From: an uncultured Steroidobacteraceae bacterium
Lineage (GTDB): Bacteria > Pseudomonadota > Gammaproteobacteria > Steroidobacterales > Steroidobacteraceae
Assembly (NCBI GenBank): GCA_955652795.1
Contig: CATPBQ010000006.1
Coordinates: 1-8,068, forward strand
Length of the DNA: 8,068 bases
Reading direction: 5' to 3'
Shown: piece after piece, positions 1 to 5,026 of the stretch
Numbering within the stretch: the stretch's first letter is position 1
How the letters are laid out: each line of letters begins with the position of its first letter
Notes under the pieces: model-generated
Database searches by the model: none
Told to the model about the DNA's origin: nothing
The model's input: the letters and a program-made list of their open reading frames with translations, nothing else
Translations under genes and position numbers: made by a program

Positions 1-268
1 GGTAGATGGCATCCAGTCCCGCCTTCACCTGCTGCATGGCCTGATTTCCCGTCACGGCGCCGAGTGCGTTCACGAACGGCCGCTCGCTCAGGTAGCGCCA
101 CAGCTTATCCGCGGTGAGCCGCGCGATCGAGTGCTCGACGGCAATGGTGCCGCGCAGGCGAACCACGTCCTTGGCGTCATAGGCGCGCCGCACGCCGCGC
201 CAGCGCGGCGCCTCGCGCCACTGGCGCCGCAGGTCATCGGCCGTGGGCAGGCATTTGGCAGCGTTCAT
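1..268 (-). CDS. aceA: Isocitrate lyase, N-terminal 89 residues (runs off left edge)
   Basis: Isocitrate lyase cleaves isocitrate to glyoxylate and succinate in the cytoplasm, the first step of the glyoxylate bypass. Only the N-terminus is present. It starts at the ATG at 268 and the reading frame is open to base 1. Family-typical stretches are visible: PRWRGVRRAY (about residues 21-30), DVVRLRG (34-40), and the strongly conserved VNALGAVTGNQAMQQVKAGL (66-85), which matches the LTGNQALQQVKAGLKAIY region of known lyases. The catalytic KKCGH loop lies beyond the window. A purine-rich AAAGGTG (complement of about 279-285) lies roughly 10 bases before the ATG and supports this start. The gene begins about 35 bp after the aceB stop on the same strand, so the two are probably one aceBA operon. 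The identification is from recalled family sequence, and the match is strong. Confidence 0.93.
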   Translation of the reverse strand, partial: MNAAKCLPTADDLRRQWREAPRWRGVRRAYDAKDVVRLRGTIAVEHSIARLTADKLWRYLSERPFVNALGAVTGNQAMQQVKAGLDAIY

Positions 269-303
269 GGATCTGGTGCACCTTTCGCGCCCGGGTCGGA
301 CGG

Positions 304-1941
304 TCAGTTGAGCAGCTCATAGGCCGGCAGCGTCAGGAATTCGTCAAAGGTCTCGCGCTTGGTCATCTGCTCGAACAACCGCGCCGCCGTCGGAAACACC
401 CCGTGGGTCAGCCGCGCCGCGCCGACCTCCTCGTGGATGCGGTCGAGTTCCGCGCTCAGCAGCCGATCGAAGCGCTCCACCGTCACCAGCTGTCCGTCGC
501 TGGTGCGCGCGCCGTGGCGCAGCCATTGCCACAGCTGCGCGCGGCAGATCTCCGCGGTCGCCGCATCCTCCATGAGGTGATACAGCGGCACGCAGCCGTT
601 GCCGCGCAACCAGGACTCGAGGTACTGCACGCCGACGCGGATGCAGGCGCGCAGGCCGGCTTCCGTGATCTCGCCCTCGGGCACCGTGAGCAGATCCTGT
701 GGCGTCACGTTCACTTCCGCGCGCAGCACGCCGAGCTGGTTGGGCCCGGACATCACCGCGTCAAACGCCTCGCGGGCAATCTTCGCCAGGCCCGGATGCG
801 CGATCCAGGTGCCATCGTGCCCGGCGCGCGCCTCGCGCAGCTTGTCGGCCCGCACGCGCGCCATCGCGGCCTCATTCGCCTGTGGGTCATCGCGGATCGG
901 GATCTGCGCCGCCATGCCGCCCATGGCGTGCGCGCCACGGCGGTGACAGGTCTTGATGAGCAGGTCCACATAGGACTTGAGGAAGTGACGGTCCATGGTC
1001 ACGGTCGCGCGATCCGGCAGCAGGAACTCGCGGCGGTTACGGAATTTCTTGATGAAGCTGAAGATGTAGTCCCAGCGGCCGCAGTTGAGGCCGGCCGAGT
1101 GCTCGCGCAGCTCGTAGAGAATCTCGTCCATTTCGAACGCCGCGAGCACGGTCTCGATGAGCACCGTCGCCTTGATCGTGCCGGGCGCGAGTCCGAGCGC
1201 CTCCTGCGCTGCGAGAAACACCTCGTTCCACAGCCGTGCCTCCAGATGGCTCTCGATCTTGGGCAGATAGAAATACGGCCCGGTGCCGCGCCGCGCGAGC
1301 GCCTCGTGGTTGTTGGCGATGAACAGCGCGAAGTCGCACAGCGCGCCGGACACGGTATCGCCGTTGATGCGCAGGTGCTTCTCCGGCAGGTGCCAGCCTC
1401 GCGGCCGCACGATGAGAGTGGCGGTGTGCTCGGCGAGCCGGTAGACCTTGCCGGTGGCGGGGTCCTCGTAACTGATGGTGCGGCGCACGGCGTCGTTGAG
1501 ATTCACCTGGCCGCGGATCAGGTTCTCCCAGGTCGGCGAGCAGGAGTCCTCGAAGTCCGCCATGAACGCGCTCACCGGCGCGTTCAGGGCGTTGATGACC
1601 ATCTTGCGATCGACGGGGCCGGTGATCTCCACGCGCCGGTCGAGAAGGTCCGCGGGCACCGGGGAGATGCGCCACTCGCCCGCACGCACCGCGGCGGTGT
1701 CCGCCAGAAACTCCGGCAGCGCCCCGTCATCGAGCAGCGCCTGGCGTCGTGCACGCGCGTCGAGCAACTCGAGGCGCCGCGCGTTGAAGCGCCGGTGCAG
1801 GCTCGCCAGCAGCTGCAGCGCCAGAGGCGTCAGCACCTCCTCTGCGCGCTCGATCTTCGGTCCCAGGACCTCAAGCTTCGGTCCGGTCTGTTCCCGCGAA
1901 TACAAACGCGCCTGGGTCTCGGCGTTCATGGGGGTGAGCAT
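304..1941 (-). CDS. aceB: Malate synthase A
   Basis: Condenses glyoxylate with acetyl-CoA to give malate and CoA, the second step of the glyoxylate bypass; cytoplasmic. At 545 residues it is close to the roughly 530 of typical isoform A enzymes. The family signature REHSAGLNCGRWDYIF is complete at residues 279-294. Probable catalytic and metal residues can be placed: Arg181 in RPRGWHLPEKH, Glu263 in LIETV and Asp291 in the signature (28 apart, as expected for the Mg ligands), and the catalytic base Asp459 in LMEDAATAEI. The C-terminus EFLTLPAYELLN is also family-like. Two in-frame ATGs, at 1941 and 1929, are possible starts. Neither has a good Shine-Dalgarno sequence, so the start is uncertain by 4 codons. 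aceA follows on the same strand, and the ScfR-type regulator is transcribed divergently from the shared gap. Confidence 0.97.
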   Translation of the reverse strand: MLTPMNAETQARLYSREQTGPKLEVLGPKIERAEEVLTPLALQLLASLHRRFNARRLELLDARARRQALLDDGALPEFLADTAAVRAGEWRISPVPADLLDRRVEITGPVDRKMVINALNAPVSAFMADFEDSCSPTWENLIRGQVNLNDAVRRTISYEDPATGKVYRLAEHTATLIVRPRGWHLPEKHLRINGDTVSGALCDFALFIANNHEALARRGTGPYFYLPKIESHLEARLWNEVFLAAQEALGLAPGTIKATVLIETVLAAFEMDEILYELREHSAGLNCGRWDYIFSFIKKFRNRREFLLPDRATVTMDRHFLKSYVDLLIKTCHRRGAHAMGGMAAQIPIRDDPQANEAAMARVRADKLREARAGHDGTWIAHPGLAKIAREAFDAVMSGPNQLGVLRAEVNVTPQDLLTVPEGEITEAGLRACIRVGVQYLESWLRGNGCVPLYHLMEDAATAEICRAQLWQWLRHGARTSDGQLVTVERFDRLLSAELDRIHEEVGAARLTHGVFPTAARLFEQMTKRETFDEFLTLPAYELLN

Positions 1942-1951
1942 ACCCGGATTG

Positions 1952-1969
1952 CACGGGAATTTGACCGTG
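1952..1969. promoter_or_regulatory. Inverted repeat CACGG-N8-CCGTG, candidate operator
   Basis: CACGG at 1952-1956 and CCGTG at 1965-1969 form a perfect 5-bp inverted repeat with an 8-base AT-rich spacer. It lies in the gap between aceB and the divergent regulator and overlaps the candidate -35 element of the regulator. The dyad is seen directly. Its role as a protein-binding site is inferred from position only, and a 5-bp arm can arise by chance in GC-rich DNA. Confidence 0.35.
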
Positions 1970-1993
1970 GAAACTTCACCCTGTTAATTTCAC
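1958..1993. repeat. Three phased AAYTTSAC direct repeats, candidate regulator-binding array
   Basis: AATTTGAC (1958-1965), AACTTCAC (1972-1979) and AATTTCAC (1986-1993) occur in the same orientation at exactly 14-bp steps inside the aceB/regulator gap. A related TTCAC occurs at 2001-2005, out of phase. The stretch from 1957 to 2006 is only about 40% GC, in a region otherwise far richer. The repeats overlap the predicted regulator promoter and lie in the predicted aceB leader, where a bound protein could affect both. The core loosely recalls the AACTTTGCAAA-type elements described for RamB, but the match is partial. The repeats are seen in the sequence; operator function is inferred. Confidence 0.45.
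1961..1990 (+). promoter_or_regulatory. Candidate sigma-70 promoter for the ScfR regulator
   Basis: TTGACC at 1961-1966 is a 5/6 match to the -35 consensus. A TAATTT -10-like element lies at 1985-1990, with an 18-base spacer. The -10 keeps the key first T, second A and last T but is otherwise weak. Transcription would start near 1997, giving a very short leader to the GTG at 2007 and about 28 bases to the GTG at 2025. The prediction rests on sequence only. Confidence 0.35.
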
Positions 1994-2021
1994 ATAGTCA
2001 TTCACTGTGCGGACAGGTCAA
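1994..2021 (-). promoter_or_regulatory. Candidate sigma-70 promoter for aceBA
   Basis: Read on the minus strand, TTGACC (complement of 2016-2021) is followed after 16 bases by GACTAT (complement of 1994-1999). The -10 match is only 3/6. The predicted start near 1987 would leave a leader of about 45 bases before the aceB ATG at 1941, containing all or most of the three phased repeats. The -35 falls at the 5' end of the regulator gene, so this promoter and that of the regulator would face each other and overlap. Confidence 0.25.
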
Positions 2022-3572
2022 GCTGTGCCGGAGCTGTTACGCAAGGGCCATTTCCTGGGCGCCAAACTGCGCTCGGTACGCAAGCGCAACGGACTGACAC
2101 TGGAGGAACTGTCGGTGCGCTGTATCCAGCGCAATTCCGGCATCGCACCCTCGGTCTCCTACCTGAGCATGATCGAGAGTGGCAAGCGCAGCCCCTCCGG
2201 GGAACTGCTCGAGCTTCTGGCCGCGGTATTTCAGCGTGCGCCCGCGTGGTTTCTGGACGAGAGCGCGGATTTCGAGCTGCCCGCGCCCGCCCCCGGGGGC
2301 GCCGCCGCACGCATCCCGCTCGAGCCGGCGTTCCTGTTCTCCAAGAGCCTGCTGCAGGCGGCGATACCGGAGCTGCTCGCTCAGACCGGCACCAGCGGGC
2401 GGCAGTTCGCGCACCTTCTCATCCGCTCGCACCAGGAGATGTCACGCAATGATTTCCCCGACCTGGAACGCGCCGCCGACAACGTGGGCGAGCGGCGCTT
2501 CCCGCTGTCGGTCGAGGATCTGATGCGCTTGTGCCGGCGCCACGGGCTGGAGATCCGCTGGTTCGACCGCAAGCCGGTGCTGGCGCGCGACCAGGACCGC
2601 GAGGTGCGCAGCATGGTGCGCTCGTTCTTCGAGGCGCCGCGGGTGGTATACGCAAACCGCGCCCTGCAAGCCGACCCCGCCCGGCTGAAGTTCGATCTCG
2701 CGGCGCACATCGCTCACAAGGTGCTGCACGGCGGGGATGGGCTGAAGTCCGCGCACGCCACGGGCGGGGAGATGGGCGGCAGTCCCGAGGGCGGCTCGAG
2801 CGCGGTGGGCATGAATGCCCGGGACGTGCTGCACGCGTGGCGCGACTTCGAGTGCAGCTTCTTTGCCGGCGCGCTGCTCGCGCCGCGCGTCCCGTTCCGG
2901 CGCTTCCTCGCCCGCGAGCGCTACCGGGTGGAGGCCGGCGCGAAGCTCGGGCTCACCCCCGCCGTGGTGATGCGGCGGATGACCAAGGTATCTCCCTATC
3001 CGTATTGGCATTTCTTCGACGCCTACCCGCCCGGGTATCTGCGCGCGGTGTATCGCGGCAACGGCATTCCCCTGCCCTGGGGAAACCTCGCGCAGGTGAG
3101 CGACCCGTGCCCCAACTGGGCGGTGTTTCGCATGATCGACGGCGATCGTGGCGTGAGCGGATCGCAGATCTCGGTGTTGCGCGATGGCGAGCGCTCGCTC
3201 CTGTACTGCTGTCACTCGCTGCGCGTTCATGACATGGCAGGCAATCCGCACGTGCTGTCGGTGGGGGTGGACCTGGCGCCGGCGCTCGCCGCGAACGGCG
3301 TGCCGAGCGAGCCGGTGATCGATTCGATCTTCCGGGAGTGCCTGCACCGGCGCGGCGAAGCGCGCGTTCCGAAGGCGGCTGCTCAGGTGCTCGACGCGGT
3401 GGCCGAGGTACTGAACATCGCCTGGATCGGGGACGCGCTCGCGAAACCCGCGCGCATCATCTGTCCGCGCAGCAACCGCTGCCCGCGCCCCGAGCGCTGT
3501 GAGGGGGCCCGGCCCTCGCGTGCCCGGGAGATCGCAGAGGTGCGCGAGGAGATCCTCGGGCGCGATGCGTGA
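2007..3572 (+). CDS. ScfR-type XRE transcriptional regulator (RamB/PrpR-like), probable regulator of aceBA
   Basis: A cytoplasmic DNA-binding regulator of the short-chain fatty acyl regulator class. An XRE helix-turn-helix spans about residues 17-75 (VSYLSMIESGKRSPS at 50-64). A peptidase-like DUF955 domain follows. At its expected zinc site FDLAAHIAHKVLH (229-241) the HExxH motif is degenerate (Ala-His-Ile-Ala-His), so it probably binds ligand rather than cleaving. A DUF2083-like C-terminal part follows (CPNWAVFR at 368-375) and ends in a cysteine cluster, Cys486-x5-Cys492-x5-Cys498. At 521 residues it is slightly longer than usual. RamB of actinobacteria controls aceA/aceB and PrpR controls propionate genes and binds acyl-CoA; divergence from aceB suggests the same job here. 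The start is uncertain: GTG 2007 has no visible ribosome site, while in-frame GTG 2025 has AGGT 6 bases before it. Activator or repressor cannot be told from sequence. Confidence 0.9.
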   Translation: MRTGQAVPELLRKGHFLGAKLRSVRKRNGLTLEELSVRCIQRNSGIAPSVSYLSMIESGKRSPSGELLELLAAVFQRAPAWFLDESADFELPAPAPGGAAARIPLEPAFLFSKSLLQAAIPELLAQTGTSGRQFAHLLIRSHQEMSRNDFPDLERAADNVGERRFPLSVEDLMRLCRRHGLEIRWFDRKPVLARDQDREVRSMVRSFFEAPRVVYANRALQADPARLKFDLAAHIAHKVLHGGDGLKSAHATGGEMGGSPEGGSSAVGMNARDVLHAWRDFECSFFAGALLAPRVPFRRFLARERYRVEAGAKLGLTPAVVMRRMTKVSPYPYWHFFDAYPPGYLRAVYRGNGIPLPWGNLAQVSDPCPNWAVFRMIDGDRGVSGSQISVLRDGERSLLYCCHSLRVHDMAGNPHVLSVGVDLAPALAANGVPSEPVIDSIFRECLHRRGEARVPKAAAQVLDAVAEVLNIAWIGDALAKPARIICPRSNRCPRPERCEGARPSRAREIAEVREEILGRDA

Positions 3573-3577
3573 GGGCA

Positions 3578-3583
3578 TAAAAT
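3578..3583 (+). promoter_or_regulatory. Possible -10 element before the DUF1684 gene
   Basis: TAAAAT, a 5/6 match to the sigma-70 -10 consensus, lies in the short gap between the regulator stop and the DUF1684 start, about 35 bases before the ATG. No convincing -35 is seen at the proper distance, inside the end of the regulator gene. The downstream gene may have its own promoter, be read through from the regulator, or both. Confidence 0.25.
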
Positions 3584-3604
3584 GGCGCCACCACACAGCC
3601 TGCC

Positions 3605-3610
3605 AGGAGG
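3605..3610 (+). promoter_or_regulatory. Strong ribosome binding site fixing the DUF1684 start
   Basis: AGGAGG lies 7 bases before the ATG at 3618. An in-frame ATG at 3582 would place this site inside the coding region and would add residues before the signal peptide, so 3618 is preferred. The ATG at 3611 is out of frame. Confidence 0.8.
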
Positions 3611-3617
3611 ATGCACC

Positions 3618-4592
3618 ATGCACCGGGATCAGGGCGCGCGCGTTGGCGCCGCGGCAGTGATCGGGCTGGCAACGATGCTGCTCGCGCCCTGCGCGCACTC
3701 GGGCGCCAGCCCCGCGCAGGCGTGCGCCGCCACCGCCGGGGCCGCCGATCTGCAGGCCGAGCGCGCCGGCATCGATGCGTGGCGCGCCGAGCGCGTCGGC
3801 CGACTCACCAGCGACACCGGGTGGCTGACACTCGCCGGACTCTTGTGGCTCAAGCAGGGCGAGAACAGTTTCGGCCGTGCCTCCTCGAACGCGCTGATCC
3901 TCGACAACGCCTCGCTCGCCGACACCGCCGGCTCATTCGTGCTGAGCGGCCGCCAGGTGCGTTTCATCGCCCGTTCCGGTGCCGGCGTGACGCACGACGG
4001 ACGGGCGGTCACATCGCTGGATCTCGCCTCCGATGCCGAAGGGGAACCCACGGTGCTCGCCAGCGGCGCGTTGCGCTTCTTCGTCATCGAACGCGCCGGC
4101 AATCTGGGCGTGCGGGTGCGTGATCTGGACAATCCCCACCGCCGCAACTTCAGCGGGCTCGCCTACTTCCCGGTCAGCACCGAGTGGGTGTTCAACGCCC
4201 GCTTCGAGCCTTACGAGCCGGCGCACCAGCTGCAGATCGTGAACATCCTTGGCATGGAGGAGGAGGCACACTCGCCGGGCGCGGTGGTATTCACGAAGAA
4301 TGGCCGCGAGTGGCGGCTCGATACCGTGCTCGAAACCCCGGGCGACAAAGAGCTGTTCATCATGTTCGCGGACACCACCAGCGGACATGAGACTTACGGC
4401 GCCGGACGGTTCCTGTACATTGCGCTGCCCCAGGGCCAAACGGCGCTGGTGGATTTCAACAAGGCCTTCAACCCGCCGTGCGCGCTGAATGACTTCGCGA
4501 CCTGCCCGCTGCCACCCTCACAGAACCGCCTGAAGCTCAGGGTCGATGCGGGCGAGAAGAAGTACGCCGGCGGGCCTGAGCATCGCTCGTGA
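3618..4592 (+). CDS. Secreted DUF1684 family protein of unknown function
   Basis: A 324-residue member of the DUF1684 family, whose biochemical role I do not know. The N-terminus looks like a Sec signal peptide: a charged start (MHRDQGARVG), a hydrophobic run over about residues 9-24, and likely cleavage after an Ala around residues 30-35. APC at 23-25 is a poor lipobox, so a soluble periplasmic or exported protein is more likely than a lipoprotein. Family blocks appear in order: TGWLTLAGLLWLKQGENSFG (67-86), VIERAGNLGVRVRD (156-169), FSGLAYFP (178-185), FADTTSGHETYGAGRFL (250-266), VDFNKAFNPPCALNDFATC (278-296), CPLPPSQNRL (296-305), and DAGEKKY (310-316). The paired cysteines 288 and 296 are characteristic of the family. 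It follows the ScfR regulator by 45 bp on the same strand and is followed by a VOC gene, so it may be co-transcribed with either. A link to acyl-CoA control is only suggested by position. Confidence 0.9.
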   Translation: MHRDQGARVGAAAVIGLATMLLAPCAHSGASPAQACAATAGAADLQAERAGIDAWRAERVGRLTSDTGWLTLAGLLWLKQGENSFGRASSNALILDNASLADTAGSFVLSGRQVRFIARSGAGVTHDGRAVTSLDLASDAEGEPTVLASGALRFFVIERAGNLGVRVRDLDNPHRRNFSGLAYFPVSTEWVFNARFEPYEPAHQLQIVNILGMEEEAHSPGAVVFTKNGREWRLDTVLETPGDKELFIMFADTTSGHETYGAGRFLYIALPQGQTALVDFNKAFNPPCALNDFATCPLPPSQNRLKLRVDAGEKKYAGGPEHRS

Positions 4593-4602
4593 GTCGCGCG
4601 CC

Positions 4603-4619
4603 AGCGGGCAGCTGCCGCT
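4603..4619 (+). other. Hairpin-forming palindrome between the DUF1684 and VOC genes
   Basis: AGCGG (4603-4607) pairs with CCGCT (4615-4619), and within it GGCAGCTGCC (4607-4616) is a perfect 10-bp palindrome. It lies between the DUF1684 stop and the VOC ribosome site. No T-tract follows, so it is not a classic intrinsic terminator. It could be an mRNA stability or attenuation element, or a chance structure in GC-rich DNA. Confidence 0.4.
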
Positions 4620-4633
4620 TGCGGGAGTCATAG

Positions 4634-4999
4634 ATGGAAGTCGTGTCAGGCATTGGCGGCCTGTTCTTCCGCGCGCGTAACCCCGAAAGCCTCGCCGCGT
4701 GGTACCGCGAGCACCTCGGGATCGCGGTGGTTCCCGCGAACTACAACGACCCGGTGTGGCAGCAGCAGGCCGGGCCCACCGCGTTCGCGCCGTTCGAGGA
4801 GTCGACCAACTACTTTGGCCCCGGCGGCAAGCAGTGGATGGTCAATTTCAGGGTGCGCAGCCTCGCGGCCATGGTGGCGCAACTGCGCGCGGCGGGCATT
4901 GCCGTCGAGATTGATCCGCAGCACTACCCCAACGGGCGATTCGCCCGTCTGCATGATCCGGAAGGAAATCCTCTGGAGCTGTGGGAGCCGCTCACGTAG
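4634..4999 (+). CDS. VOC superfamily (glyoxalase/bleomycin-resistance fold) protein
   Basis: A small cytoplasmic protein of 121 residues with one vicinal oxygen chelate domain made of two beta-alpha-beta-beta-beta modules. Module one starts GGLFFRARNPESLAAWYREH (8-27) and continues LGIAV. Module two has WMVNFRVRSLAAMVAQLRAA (68-87), then FARLHDPEGNPLELWEP (103-119), whose Glu115 is the usual C-terminal metal ligand. The first-module metal ligand is not obvious, so the reaction and even catalytic activity cannot be assigned. Homologues in the superfamily include lyases, dioxygenases and binding proteins. GGGAG at 4623-4627, 6 bases before the ATG, supports the start. It follows the DUF1684 gene by 41 bp on the same strand and converges with the propeller lipoprotein gene, 14 bp away. 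Confidence 0.88.
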   Translation: MEVVSGIGGLFFRARNPESLAAWYREHLGIAVVPANYNDPVWQQQAGPTAFAPFEESTNYFGPGGKQWMVNFRVRSLAAMVAQLRAAGIAVEIDPQHYPNGRFARLHDPEGNPLELWEPLT

Positions 5000-5026
5000 C
5001 GAGGTGCCTCGGGTCAGCCCGGCTGA
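5000..5026. terminator. Adjacent dyads at the convergent gene ends, possible weak bidirectional terminator
   Basis: Two short palindromes occupy the 14-bp gap and the overlapping gene end. CGAGG (5000-5004) and CCTCG (5007-5011) lie between the two stop codons. TCAGCC (5014-5019) and GGCTGA (5021-5026) are centred on C5020 and include the lipoprotein stop. Neither is followed by a T-tract, and the loops are small. They could help end transcription from both sides, but this rests on position and symmetry alone. Confidence 0.3.

Noticed and set aside
403..2097. 564-residue open frame on the plus strand, antisense to aceB
   Set aside because: It is an antisense shadow of a clear malate synthase gene in GC-rich DNA, where stop codons are rare. 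Its protein is rich in His, Arg, Ala and Gly without any recognisable domain, and it crosses the shared promoter gap into the regulator.
3551..3577. Possible terminator after the regulator gene
   Set aside because: Only 4-bp complementary arms (CCTC and GAGG) around a long loop, with no T-tract.
3582..3617. Upstream in-frame ATG at 3582 as the DUF1684 start
   Set aside because: AGGAGG at 3605-3610 fits the ATG at 3618, and the added residues would precede and disturb the signal peptide.
2442..3698. 418-residue open frame on the minus strand, antisense to the regulator
   Set aside because: The opposite strand encodes a complete ScfR protein with recognisable domains. This frame has low-complexity His/Arg/Ala composition and no ribosome site or motif that I can recognise.
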